Positions 41,242-49,197 of a stretch of DNA of 64,000 nucleotides are shown here, one piece after another. This DNA comes from Flavobacterium odoriferum (GTDB lineage: Bacteria; Bacteroidota; Bacteroidia; Flavobacteriales; Flavobacteriaceae). Made by a program: the position numbers and the translations under genes. The stretch is taken from positions 62,001 to 126,000 of the forward strand of contig NZ_JAMKFA010000001.1 in assembly GCF_025499515.1 (NCBI RefSeq), given 5' to 3'. Each line of letters starts with the position of its first letter. Position 1 is the stretch's first letter. The notes under the pieces were generated by a model, which made no database searches, had not been told where the DNA came from, and was given only the letters and a program-made list of their open reading frames with translations.

Positions 41242-41822
41242 TGTAAATAAGCCATGACGGCTAAAATTGTAAAAATCAAATATTGTAATGACAACATTCC
41301 CAAGCCTCTATGAGCAAATAATGGAACTGCAATACAATCTCCTATAATCCATAATGTCCAACTCTCTAATTTTTTTAAAGCCATATACCACATGGCTGTA
41401 AAAAATATTCCTGATGTAAAAATATCAATATAATTAGGAATTTCAAGCTTATAATCAAAAAAAACATATACAAAATATGTGATTATCATGGTAAGAATAA
41501 ATAGACCAAAACCTATAATCTTTTCTTTTGTTGATGTTCTTGAAATTAACAAATCGGGCTCAGTCGATTTTGTTGACCATTTGTACCAACCATAAACACT
41601 CATTATTGAATAATAAAAATTCATGGTCATGTCTCCAAAATACTTTGCTTGATACAACAAATAAACCGTAATTACTGTCGAAATCAAACCTGTTGGGTAC
41701 ACCCAAATGTTTTCTTTTTTAGCAAAATAAACACTCAAAATTCCGAATATAAAAGCCACAAATTCTAATGAAATTTGAAAGTTTGAAGCTTCTTTATATT
41801 GGTTAATTAAAAAATCGAGCAT
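41205..41822 (-). CDS. PnuC-family vitamin transporter (nicotinamide riboside or thiamine, PnuT-like)
   Basis: 205 residues, seven predicted membrane segments. Family blocks: NIWVYPTGLISTVITVYLLY, MNFYYSIMSVYGWYKW and WTLWIIGDCIAVPLFAHRG. PnuC proteins let nucleosides or thiamine diffuse in, with trapping by a cytoplasmic kinase. In Bacteroidota a related PnuT transports thiamine and is often linked to an Omr1 receptor with TPP riboswitch, which is found three genes downstream here. No riboswitch lies directly before this gene, so thiamine specificity is a hypothesis. It is followed by the NadR-like kinase gene in overlap. Confidence 0.9.
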   Translation of the reverse strand: MLDFLINQYKEASNFQISLEFVAFIFGILSVYFAKKENIWVYPTGLISTVITVYLLYQAKYFGDMTMNFYYSIMSVYGWYKWSTKSTEPDLLISRTSTKEKIIGFGLFILTMIITYFVYVFFDYKLEIPNYIDIFTSGIFFTAMWYMALKKLESWTLWIIGDCIAVPLFAHRGLGMLSLQYLIFTILAVMAYLQWKKILNSYQQV

Positions 41823-41824
41823 GA

Positions 41825-42541
41825 TTATAAATTAAAAAAGTTGGTATCATTTTCAAAAGCAGTTCCAATCACAACCAAATCTGCTCCAGCATCGCAAACT
41901 TCTTGAATGGTCTTCATTGAACGAACACCTCCACCTACAATCAACGGAATTTCGATATTTTGAGCAACGTAGCGAATCATTTCTAACGAAACATGATTAT
42001 TAGCGCCACTTCCAGCTTCTAAATAAATTAATTTCTTTCCTAAAAATTCGCCTGCTTTTGCTGTTTTATAGGCCAATTCAATATTCTCTTGTTCAATCGG
42101 TTGCGTTTGACTTACACGTTGTACAGCCGTTTCTTTTCCTCCATCGATAAGTAAATATCCTGTTGGAATAATTTCCAAATTTGATTTTTCTAAAGCTTCA
42201 ACCGAATTAATATGATGTTCTATCAAATATTCTGGATTTCGACCTGAAAGCAAACTTAGAAATAGAATTCCATCGGCTTCATTGGAAATCTGAGAAGGAT
42301 GTCCTGGAAAAATTAATACTGGTAATTGAGTCGTTGTTTTAATAACTGAAATCAATTCGTCTAAATGTGTTCCACTGAAAGTGCTTCCACCTACAAAAAT
42401 ATGTGTGGCTGTTGACTTTTTAATTTTATCTGACAAAACAATTGCTTGTTTAATTGAAACCTTTTCGGGATCGATTAAAATGGCTAATAGTTTTTGACGA
42501 TTCTTTTTCGCTATAAGTATATTTTGATACAGGTTTTGCAT
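41825..42541 (-). CDS. Geranylgeranylglyceryl phosphate synthase (GGGPS/PcrB family)
   Basis: 238 residues from the ATG at 42541 (MQNLYQNILIAKKNRQKLLAILIDPEK). A TIM-barrel prenyltransferase joining a polyprenyl group to sn-glycerol 1-phosphate. Landmarks: IDPEK near the N-terminus, FVGGSTF, PTGYLLIDGG, LEAGSGA and VGGGVRS with VIGTAFEND for phosphate binding. Flavobacterial members make GGGP, the precursor of archaeal-type ether lipids, though the end product in bacteria is unclear. It sits between the phosphopantetheinyl transferase and PnuC genes with gaps of one and two bases, so it is co-transcribed with them. Confidence 0.92.
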   Translation of the reverse strand: MQNLYQNILIAKKNRQKLLAILIDPEKVSIKQAIVLSDKIKKSTATHIFVGGSTFSGTHLDELISVIKTTTQLPVLIFPGHPSQISNEADGILFLSLLSGRNPEYLIEHHINSVEALEKSNLEIIPTGYLLIDGGKETAVQRVSQTQPIEQENIELAYKTAKAGEFLGKKLIYLEAGSGANNHVSLEMIRYVAQNIEIPLIVGGGVRSMKTIQEVCDAGADLVVIGTAFENDTNFFNL

Positions 42542-42542
42542 T

Positions 42543-43235
42543 TTATTTATTTGGGAAAGCGCACACAAAGATATACGCTTCTACGTTATAAAATTGAATA
42601 TAGAAGTTTTCTATTTGGTTATTAAAATGTAATTTAGCAGTACATTTTCCATCTTTTAAATCAAACTCGTCTTCAAAAATGTGCTCTGGAAAACTGATTC
42701 CTTTTTCATTCTTAATTTTAAAAATAGATTCTTTTACACCCCAAATTACCGTTGCTTTCTCTATTTGTTCCGAAGTGGTAAGATTTTCTAAATGCTTTAC
42801 TCCCATAAATCTTGGTGCAATCTTCAAAGTTTTTTCTTTGAGTTTTTCCAAATCAATTCCCATCAATTCATCACTTATGCAAATACAAGAAAATTCATGT
42901 GAATGCGAAATGGAGATGTGTTGGATGATGGATGATGGATGTTGGGTGTTGGGTGATGGGGTTTCTTCCAGCTTCCAGCTTCCAGCTTCTGGCATTAAAT
43001 GAGGTTTTCCAGCTTCATCATAAGTTAAATCATAATCATTATAACCCAAATGTTGTAGTAACATTCGAACAGCTAAAAATCCTTTTTGATGTTCTTCTGA
43101 TTTCATCCCTTCTAGACGAAAAAGCGAAGTATCACGTAACGAAACAGCTCTAAATAACGAAGTTACGTCTTCTGTAATGTGCCAGAAGTATGCAGTTGTA
43201 TTTTCGTTGATATGTAAAATTTTATGTAGCGGCAT
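42543..43235 (-). CDS. 4'-phosphopantetheinyl transferase with heptamer-encoded insertion
   Basis: 230 residues. It activates acyl or peptidyl carrier proteins by attaching phosphopantetheine from CoA. Motifs: DEAGKPHLMP (about 73-82), ISISHSHE (about 107-114), MGIDLEK (Mg-binding Asp) and VIWGVKESIFK (W-x3-KES-x-K). Between KPHLMP and ISISHSHE there are about 24 extra residues, which the family lacks; they are encoded by heptamer array G. The reading frame is kept and catalytic residues are intact, so the enzyme is probably active. First gene of the PPTase-GGGPS-PnuC-NadR/DUF4301-arfB run. Confidence 0.88.
   Translation of the reverse strand: MPLHKILHINENTTAYFWHITEDVTSLFRAVSLRDTSLFRLEGMKSEEHQKGFLAVRMLLQHLGYNDYDLTYDEAGKPHLMPEAGSWKLEETPSPNTQHPSSIIQHISISHSHEFSCICISDELMGIDLEKLKEKTLKIAPRFMGVKHLENLTTSEQIEKATVIWGVKESIFKIKNEKGISFPEHIFEDEFDLKDGKCTAKLHFNNQIENFYIQFYNVEAYIFVCAFPNK
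42923..42992. repeat. Heptamer array G (inside the phosphopantetheinyl transferase gene)
   Basis: Ten consecutive seven-base units without a break: GGATGAT, GGATGAT, GGATGTT, GGGTGTT, GGGTGAT, GGGGTTT, CTTCCAG, CTTCCAG, CTTCCAG, CTTCTGG. The unit changes halfway while the seven-base register holds. It is the clearest array in the window. Confidence 0.93.
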
Positions 43236-43296
43236 TTATATTTTGTTGTTTTTCAAATCGTTAGAAAATTAAACAATTCACAAATTAATAGAAATC

Positions 43297-43329
43297 TTTG
43301 AAAAAATAAAAAGTTATTTTGTAATTTTG
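43297..43329 (+). promoter_or_regulatory. Promoter of ahcY
   Basis: TTTG (43297-43300), 21-base spacer, TAATTTTG (43322-43329), then CACTC, the same start motif as in the tRNA and rplM promoters. Confidence 0.75.
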
Positions 43330-43365
43330 CACTCTAATTTTAGAATATACAAATATACATAATAG

Positions 43366-44682
43366 ATGAGTACACAAACATTACCTTATGTAGCTTATAA
43401 AGTGAAAGACATTTCACTTGCAGCTTGGGGAAGAAAAGAGATTGAATTAGCTGAAGCTGAAATGCCAGGTTTAATGGCTTTAAGAGCAGAATACGGAGCA
43501 ACTCAACCTTTAAAAGGAGCTAGAATTGCTGGATGTCTTCACATGACAATTCAAACTGCTGTTTTAATTGAAACTTTAATTGCTTTAGGTGCAGAAGTTA
43601 CTTGGTCTTCTTGTAACATTTTCTCAACTCAAGATCAAGCCGCTGCTGCTATTGCTGCTGCTGGAATTCAAGTGTATGCTTGGAAAGGTTTGAATGAAGA
43701 AGATTTTGATTGGTGTATTGAGCAAACTTTATTCTTTGGTGAAGACAGAAAACCATTGAACATGATTTTAGATGATGGTGGAGATTTAACCAACATGGTT
43801 ATTGATCGTTACCCAGAATTAGTTGCTGGAATCAAAGGTTTATCGGAAGAAACTACAACTGGAGTTCACCGTTTATACGAAAGAGTAAAAGCTGGAACGT
43901 TGCCAATGCCTGCAATTAACGTAAATGATTCAGTTACTAAATCTAAATTTGATAACAAATACGGTTGTAAAGAATCTGCTGTTGATGCAGTAAGAAGAGC
44001 TACAGATATTATGTTAGCTGGAAAAAGAGTAGTTGTTTGTGGATACGGTGATGTTGGAAAAGGAACTGCGGCTTCTTTCCGTGGAGCTGGTTCTATTGTA
44101 ACGGTTACTGAAATTGATCCAATTTGTGCTTTACAAGCAGCTATGGACGGTTTTGAAGTGAAAAAATTAGATACAGTTATCAAAACTGCTGATATTATTA
44201 TTACTACAACTGGAAATAAAGACATCGTTTTAGGTTCTCATTTTGAGCAAATGAAAGATAAAACTATCGTTTGTAACATCGGTCACTTTGATAACGAAAT
44301 CGATATGGCTTGGTTAAACAAAAACCACGGTGCGTCTAAAATTGAAATCAAACCTCAAGTTGATAAATACAACGTAAACGGAAATGACATTATCATTTTA
44401 GCTGAAGGTCGTTTAGTAAACTTAGGTTGTGCTACAGGTCATCCAAGTTTTGTAATGAGTAATTCATTTACAAACCAAACGTTAGCTCAAATTGAATTAT
44501 GGAACAACAGTGCTGCTTATAACAATAACGTTTATATGTTACCAAAACATTTAGATGAAAAAGTAGCAATGTTACACTTAGCTAAATTAGGAGTTGAATT
44601 AGAAACGTTACGTCCAGACCAAGCGGAATATATTGGTGTAGAAGTACAAGGTCCATTCAAACCTGAGTATTACAGATACTAA
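43366..44682 (+). CDS. ahcY: Adenosylhomocysteinase
   Basis: 438 residues. Hydrolyses S-adenosylhomocysteine to adenosine and homocysteine, relieving inhibition of methyltransferases. The NAD-binding Rossmann motif is [19 protein letters not shown] (about 226-244), and the substrate region has [16 protein letters not shown] and [15 protein letters not shown]. It ends with the conserved EYYRY, typical PxYRY C-terminus that completes the neighbour's NAD site. High-expression codon bias and a strong promoter with TTTGCACTC start are visible. Followed by heptamer array H and a terminator. Confidence 0.98.
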   Translation: MSTQTLPYVAYKVKDISLAAWGRKEIELAEAEMPGLMALRAEYGATQPLKGARIAGCLHMTIQTAVLIETLIALGAEVTWSSCNIFSTQDQAAAAIAAAGIQVYAWKGLNEEDFDWCIEQTLFFGEDRKPLNMILDDGGDLTNMVIDRYPELVAGIKGLSEETTTGVHRLYERVKAGTLPMPAINVNDSVTKSKFDNKYGCKESAVDAVRRATDIMLAGKRVVVCGYGDVGKGTAASFRGAGSIVTVTEIDPICALQAAMDGFEVKKLDTVIKTADIIITTTGNKDIVLGSHFEQMKDKTIVCNIGHFDNEIDMAWLNKNHGASKIEIKPQVDKYNVNGNDIIILAEGRLVNLGCATGHPSFVMSNSFTNQTLAQIELWNNSAAYNNNVYMLPKHLDEKVAMLHLAKLGVELETLRPDQAEYIGVEVQGPFKPEYYRY

Positions 44683-44687
44683 TTTTT

Positions 44688-44722
44688 AGTAAAAAGTAAA
44701 AAGTGATTAGTAAATAGTCACT
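44688..44722. repeat. Heptamer array H (3' of ahcY)
   Basis: AGTAAAA, AGTAAAA, AGTGATT, AGTAAAT, AGTCACT: five units in register, starting six bases after the ahcY stop codon and before its terminator. Confidence 0.85.
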
Positions 44723-44731
44723 TAATTATAT

Positions 44732-44761
44732 AAAACCCTTGCAGTAATGTGAGGGTTTTTT
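44732..44761 (+). terminator. Terminator of ahcY
   Basis: AAAACCCT (44732-44739) pairs with AGGGTTTT (44752-44759), followed by T residues. Confidence 0.88.
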
Positions 44762-44772
44762 GTTAAAATTTC

Positions 44773-44837
44773 ATTCTACACTTGTAGAATTGATTTTTTA
44801 TTCTACATTTGTAGAGTTAATTCTAAAAATGTAGAAG
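44773..44837 (+). promoter_or_regulatory. Promoter with three BlaI-type operators (blaI/M56 pair 1)
   Basis: Operator 1 is ATTCTACA-CT-TGTAGAAT (44773-44790, perfect), operator 2 ATTCTACA-TT-TGTAGAGT (44800-44817), operator 3 a degenerate copy at 44820-44837. The promoter TTG (44782-44784)-N19-TACATTTG (44804-44811) has its -33 inside operator 1 and its -7 inside operator 2. The TACA-NN-TGTA core is the known BlaI/MecI site. Confidence 0.92.
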
Positions 44838-44838
44838 A

Positions 44839-45210
44839 ATGCAATTATCAAATTCCGAAGAACAAGTAATGGAACATTTATGGAAACTTAAAAAAGCTTT
44901 CATGAAAGATATTTTAGAAGCCTATCCAGAACCAAAACCAGCTACAACAACATTGGCAACTTTGTTAAAACGAATGATTGATAAAAAATTTGTAGCATAT
45001 ACTGAAATTGGAAATTCAAGAGAATATTATCCGTTGGTAAAAAAATCAGATTACTTTTCAAAACACGTTAACGGATTAATCAAAAATTTCTTTAACGATT
45101 CTGCTTCTCAGTTTGCCTCGTTTTTTACCACTTCAACTAATTTATCAGAAAAAGAACTGGAAGAATTAAAAAAAATAATTGATGTAGAACTTCAAAAAAA
45201 GAAAAAATGA
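44839..45210 (+). CDS. BlaI/MecI/CopY-family repressor (pair 1)
   Basis: 123 residues. The winged helix (1-75) starts LSNSEEQVMEHLWKLKKAFMKDILEAYP and includes TTLATLLKRMIDKKFV for operator binding; the C-terminal helices dimerise and normally carry the cleavage site for the partner protease. Three BlaI-type operators overlap its promoter, so autorepression is likely. It overlaps the M56 gene by four bases. No beta-lactamase gene follows, so the output is probably the operon itself or distant genes. Confidence 0.93.
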   Translation: MQLSNSEEQVMEHLWKLKKAFMKDILEAYPEPKPATTTLATLLKRMIDKKFVAYTEIGNSREYYPLVKKSDYFSKHVNGLIKNFFNDSASQFASFFTTSTNLSEKELEELKKIIDVELQKKKK

Positions 45211-46676
45211 TCGACTTCTTAATCAAATCAACCATCTGTTTAACGGTTTTTCTTGGTTTCTATCATTTAGTGTTAGAACGAGAAAAAATACATCAATTTA
45301 ATCGATTTTATCTTTTGGGTTCGATTATTATTTCATTGATAATTCCATTCGTAACTTATCAAATCATTACAGAAATCCCTGTTTATGTTGATGCCGAAAT
45401 GGAATTTTATCCAACAATTATCCAAACCGAAAAAGTAGTTGAACCCATCGATTATTTTAAAATCATTTCGTGGAGTTTGTACGGATTAATCACTTTACTA
45501 TTCGCAATCCGATTTGGAAAAAATGCTTGGAAATTAATCTCAAAAACCATTTCAAATCCGAAAGTAAAATACAAAAACGCTAATTTGATTTTAATAGATG
45601 AAAAAACGCTTCCGCACACGTTTTTAAATTTTATTTACATCAATTTTGAAGATTATAACAATAGAAACATTGAAGACGAATTATACACACACGAATTAGT
45701 TCATGTAACTCAAAAACACACTTTAGATATATTATTTATCGAATTTTTGAAAGTAATTTTTTGGTTCAATCCCATTTTTATTTTCTATAAAAAAGCCATT
45801 CAACTCAATCACGAATTTCTTGCCGATGAAGAAATTGTGAAAACCTATAACAATGTCCCGTTTTATCAAAATTTGCTTTTACAAAAAGAAATTGGAACCC
45901 AAACGATTTACTTGGCCAGTAATTTGAATTATTTAGTAACCAAAAAACGATTAATTATGATGACAAAAAGCACATCGCAAAACACAGCTGTTTTAAAAAA
46001 GATAGCCATTGCACCCATTTTTGCAGTATTAGTTTCTTTTTTATGTATTGAAACCGTTGCACAAGAAAAAATAATAACAAAACAAGAAAAAACTGATAAA
46101 CCATCTTCAGAAAAAACAATTAACCTACAAGCTGTAAAAACTGATGAACCATCATCAGAAAAAATAAACATCAAAACGGTTGACACCATCAAAAAAGTAA
46201 AACCTTTAGAAAAAGTAACCATCAAAGGCGAAGAATATCAAAAAATAGGCGACCATTATTTCAACGAAAAAGGCACAACCGACAGCACAGGAACCACAAA
46301 AGAGAAAAATGGTTACATCACAATTAACGATGAAACGCATTTTTATGTAACCAACGATGATGGCACAATTGAATATTTTGACCGTTGGGGATATCGTGTG
46401 AATGCAAAAGGCGAAAAATTGAATCCAAATCCAAGCTTAACCATTCAACAAGTAGAAAAAACTGATAAAGCTCAAGATCCATTAACAGTAAAATCACTTG
46501 ATGATTTTGACATTGGAACAAAACAAAGTGGATATATTTATTTGAGTAATGATACTCATACTGGTACGTATTTCTTTATAAAAAACGAAAATGGTGAAGT
46601 AGAATATTACAATCGTTGGGGCAATCGCGTCAATGAAAATGGCGAAAAATTAACTCAACCCGAAGAAAAAAAATAA
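45207..46676 (+). CDS. M56 BlaR1-like membrane metalloprotease with C-terminal repeats (pair 1)
   Basis: 489 residues. Membrane segments near 5-25, 35-55 and 88-108 precede the zinc-protease site HELVH (near 166) with the downstream glutamate in NHEFLADEE; another membrane segment (about 262-282) leads to a periplasmic tail. The tail lacks the penicillin-binding sensor of BlaR1. Instead it has two copies of a sequence of about 37 residues, with EYFDRWGYRVNAKGEKL and EYYNRWGNRVNENGEKL. The protein probably senses an unknown periplasmic signal and inactivates the adjacent BlaI repressor. Confidence 0.88.
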   Translation: MIDFLIKSTICLTVFLGFYHLVLEREKIHQFNRFYLLGSIIISLIIPFVTYQIITEIPVYVDAEMEFYPTIIQTEKVVEPIDYFKIISWSLYGLITLLFAIRFGKNAWKLISKTISNPKVKYKNANLILIDEKTLPHTFLNFIYINFEDYNNRNIEDELYTHELVHVTQKHTLDILFIEFLKVIFWFNPIFIFYKKAIQLNHEFLADEEIVKTYNNVPFYQNLLLQKEIGTQTIYLASNLNYLVTKKRLIMMTKSTSQNTAVLKKIAIAPIFAVLVSFLCIETVAQEKIITKQEKTDKPSSEKTINLQAVKTDEPSSEKINIKTVDTIKKVKPLEKVTIKGEEYQKIGDHYFNEKGTTDSTGTTKEKNGYITINDETHFYVTNDDGTIEYFDRWGYRVNAKGEKLNPNPSLTIQQVEKTDKAQDPLTVKSLDDFDIGTKQSGYIYLSNDTHTGTYFFIKNENGEVEYYNRWGNRVNENGEKLTQPEEKK

Positions 46677-46683
46677 CCCACTT

Positions 46684-46711
46684 AAATCCGCTCGAAACAG
46701 CGGATTTTTCT
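46684..46711 (+). terminator. Terminator of blaI/M56 pair 1
   Basis: AATCCGCT (46685-46692) pairs with AGCGGATT (46699-46706), followed by TTTCTTTT. Confidence 0.85.
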
Positions 46712-46800
46712 TTTACCAACTATTTTTCAACAAATTAGCAACAACTTGAAACTTTTGGCGTTAAATTTGTACTAATCATCATCAATCAAAATCAATCATC

Positions 46801-47901
46801 ATGTTAAAACGTTTTTTTATGTTATGTTCGGGCGTAGATTCCGACATAATTAATGGCTGTTCCAATGGCGAGCAAAACAAATATGCCGGAATTGGAGCTA
46901 CCGTTTTCTTCACTGCCGTAATGGCTTTTATTGCTAGTGCTTATGCGCTTTTTACCGTTTTCGATAATGCATTTATTGCAATAGCTTTCGGTTTAGTTTG
47001 GGGTTTGCTTATTTTTAATTTAGACCGATTTATTGTGTCTACTATTAAAAAAAGAGATAGTTTTCTAGATGAATTTATTCAAGCTACTCCTCGAATTGCT
47101 TTGGCGATTATTATTGCTATCGTAATTTCAAAACCTTTGGAAATTAAAATCTTTGAAAAAGAAATCAATACCGTTTTATTAAAAGAAAAGAACGAAATGA
47201 TGTTGGCTAACAAAAAACAAGTTGCCAATTATTTTCAATCGGATTTAGATAAAAACAAAGCCCAAATTGATAGTTTAAAATCGGACATTCTTAAAAAAGA
47301 GAAAGAAGTAAACGATTTGTATTCGGTTTACATCACCGAAGCTGAAGGAACTGCTGGAACAAAAAAATTAGGCAAAGGCCCTGTTTATAAAGAAAAACGT
47401 GAAAAACACGATGCTTCTTTGCAAGATTTAGCAACATTAAAAGCTTCAAACCAAGCAAAAATCACCGATTTAGAAGCAAAAGCTAAAACTTTACAAACCG
47501 ATTTAGACAAAAAAGTCACCGAAACCCAACCCATTATCGAAGGCTTCGACGGTTTAATGGCGCGAATTAACGCCTTGAATAAATTGCCATGGTTACCATC
47601 GTTTTTTATTATGCTATTGTTTTTAGCGATTGAAACTTCGCCAATTATTGCCAAATTATTATCGCCAAAAAGCGAATACGATTTCAAACAAGAAGACAAC
47701 GAAATGGGCATCAAAAACATGCTAGCTCAAAATCGTTACCAAAGCGAATTACAAAAGAAAACCGATGCCGAAATTTACGATAAAGTCTATGCCGACATCA
47801 AAGAAGATAAAGAATTGTACAACTACAAAAAGAAAACTGCATTGGAATTACTAAAACTCCAAGCCGATGGTTTTGTGGAGAAGCAGAAAAAATCGATGTA
47901 G
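46801..47901 (+). CDS. DUF4407 membrane protein with coiled coil
   Basis: 366 residues. Four membrane segments: two adjacent near 30-75 (ATVFFTAVMAFIASAYALFTV, FIAIAFGLVWGLLIFNL), one near 98-115 (RIALAIIIAIVISKP) and one near 265-285 (LPSFFIMLLFLAIETSPIIAKLL). Between the third and fourth lies a long charged coiled coil (about 120-255), and a second helical tail ends the protein. The NLDRFIVSTIKKRD motif marks DUF4407. The function is unknown; members are common in Bacteroidota. It is a single gene with a strong terminator. Confidence 0.9.
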   Translation: MLKRFFMLCSGVDSDIINGCSNGEQNKYAGIGATVFFTAVMAFIASAYALFTVFDNAFIAIAFGLVWGLLIFNLDRFIVSTIKKRDSFLDEFIQATPRIALAIIIAIVISKPLEIKIFEKEINTVLLKEKNEMMLANKKQVANYFQSDLDKNKAQIDSLKSDILKKEKEVNDLYSVYITEAEGTAGTKKLGKGPVYKEKREKHDASLQDLATLKASNQAKITDLEAKAKTLQTDLDKKVTETQPIIEGFDGLMARINALNKLPWLPSFFIMLLFLAIETSPIIAKLLSPKSEYDFKQEDNEMGIKNMLAQNRYQSELQKKTDAEIYDKVYADIKEDKELYNYKKKTALELLKLQADGFVEKQKKSM

Positions 47902-47936
47902 ACCTTAACCGCAAGGTTTACAAAGGATAAAACAAA

Positions 47937-47972
47937 AATCCCGATAAGTTAAAATTTATCGGGATTCTTTTT
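47937..47972. terminator. Terminator between DUF4407 and the PH-SHOCT gene
   Basis: AATCCCGATAA (47937-47947) pairs with TTATCGGGATT (47956-47966), followed by CTTTTTA and preceded by A5, so it can act in both directions. Confidence 0.92.
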
Positions 47973-47994
47973 ATGTTTTATTAGCGGTTAGAAA

Positions 47995-48702
47995 TTACAA
48001 AAACTTCAATATTTCGCCTTTCAATCTATCGTATTCACCTTGAAGGATTAATCCGTTGTCTAGTAATTTTTTATAATTCTGGAGTTTCGCAAACAATTCG
48101 TCTTGCGATAAATGTGCTAACCCTTTTTCTTCCGAAATTGGAGCTTCAACTTCTGTATCACGAATAATATCGTTTGAAGTTGGCATAATTTCAGCATAAA
48201 GCGTTACTTCTTCTGTTTGAACTTCCTCAATTTCTGGTTCTTGGACAGGAGTTTCAATTGGAGCTTCTGCTTTAACTTCTTCAACAACTGGAGTTGTTAC
48301 TTTTGGATTTTTCAATAAATCCAATTGCTCTTTGGCGTAAGTATATAATTTTCGTGCTTGATTTTTTGGCAAATAATCAACTGTATGGGTTAAATCTGAA
48401 TTAGTTGTAAAGGTGAAATCTGCTCCTAAAATACCTTCTTTTACAAACGAACCTGCGATATCATCCCAATCGTAATCAATGAATTCCATTGATAATCCTA
48501 AGTTTTTAGGTTTACATAAAATGATACGTTTGTTTGTCACCACAATGCTATCTGGAAAAATAGTTACTGCTGGTTTTTTTTGAACGGCAATATAGCCTAC
48601 TTCTTCGTTCGACATTAAAAGATTCTCCAATTTAGCCGTGATTTTCTCAATAGCTTTTGGATCTTGATCTTCGTTTAATATTTTTTTTAAGTTGTCTATC
48701 AT
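47995..48702 (-). CDS. Bacterial PH-domain protein with C-terminal SHOCT motif
   Basis: 235 residues, soluble. Residues about 25-130 form a bacterial PH-like domain (VGYIAVQKKPAVTIFPDSIVVTNKRIILCKP...FTFTTNSDLTHTVDYLPK). An acidic, Val/Glu/Pro-rich linker (about 135-195) follows, and the last 30 residues are a SHOCT helix pair (LFAKLQNYKKLLDNGLILQGEYDRLKGEIL). Such proteins are thought to bind membranes or other proteins; no specific role is known. It is probably expressed alone; array I precedes its start. Confidence 0.87.
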   Translation of the reverse strand: MIDNLKKILNEDQDPKAIEKITAKLENLLMSNEEVGYIAVQKKPAVTIFPDSIVVTNKRIILCKPKNLGLSMEFIDYDWDDIAGSFVKEGILGADFTFTTNSDLTHTVDYLPKNQARKLYTYAKEQLDLLKNPKVTTPVVEEVKAEAPIETPVQEPEIEEVQTEEVTLYAEIMPTSNDIIRDTEVEAPISEEKGLAHLSQDELFAKLQNYKKLLDNGLILQGEYDRLKGEILKFL

Positions 48703-48711
48703 AATTTATTT

Positions 48712-48760
48712 CAAAATTCTTTATTCAAAATTCTTTATTCAAAATTGAATATTCAACATT
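48712..48760. repeat. Heptamer array I (5' of the PH-SHOCT gene)
   Basis: CAAAATT, CTTTATT, CAAAATT, CTTTATT, CAAAATT, GAATATT, CAACATT: seven units in register, beginning ten bases from the start codon of the PH-SHOCT gene on the minus strand. The first five alternate between two units, giving a 14-base super-repeat. Confidence 0.87.
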
Positions 48761-48770
48761 TACTTTTTTA

Positions 48771-48797
48771 CCTACAAGATTTTAAAAACCTCACAGA
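48771..48797. repeat. Possible dispersed AT-rich palindromic repeat
   Basis: ACCTACAAGATTTTAAAA followed by ACCTCACAG is a near palindrome of a type I remember between genes in other flavobacteria. I could not search for other copies; only one is seen in the window. Confidence 0.3.
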
Positions 48798-48826
48798 AAT
48801 CATTCACAAAAGTAATGCCTAATTTT

Positions 48827-49189
48827 CTATTCTTGAATTTCTTGTTGGACTTTTTTCGTTAAACTTTTGAAAACAAGTTCATAGGAATGATTAATCAATT
48901 CGCACATCATTTTATCGGAAACATCACCATGAAAACGAACTGTATTCCAATGTATTTTACTCATGTGATATCCTGGCTCAATAGCTTCATATTCCGCTCG
49001 AAGTTCCAAAGCACGTTCTGGATCACATTTTAAATTTAACGATGGTGTTCCTTTTTCCCATTCGGATAATGATGTTAAGCAAAACATTTTTCCTCCTACT
49101 TTAAACACCAAAGTATCTTCATCAAATGGAAAATGTTCAGTGACACCTTTTTTAGATTGACAGAATTCGTATAGTTGTTGGATATTCAT
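48827..49189 (-). CDS. MmcQ/YjbR family protein
   Basis: 120 residues. The YjbR fold reads MNIQQLYEFCQSKKGVTEHFPFDEDTLVFKVGGKMFCLTSL then NLKCDPERALELRAEYEAIEPGYHMSKIHWNTV, both diagnostic. The fold resembles double wing DNA-binding proteins, but DNA binding is not firmly shown. Nine bases separate it from the upstream cyclase gene on the same strand, suggesting co-transcription. It ends without a clear terminator. Confidence 0.93.
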   Translation of the reverse strand: MNIQQLYEFCQSKKGVTEHFPFDEDTLVFKVGGKMFCLTSLSEWEKGTPSLNLKCDPERALELRAEYEAIEPGYHMSKIHWNTVRFHGDVSDKMMCELINHSYELVFKSLTKKVQQEIQE

Positions 49190-49197
49190 TTTGTTAA

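Noticed and set aside
43350..43357. Minus-strand TATATTTG as promoter of the phosphopantetheinyl transferase gene
   Set aside because: It fits the -7 consensus but lies 115 bases before the start and next to the ahcY start; AT-rich spacers give such matches by chance.
46776..46803. AATCATCATCAATC-type repeats before the DUF4407 start
   Set aside because: Mixed spacing of three, six and seven bases; no steady register.
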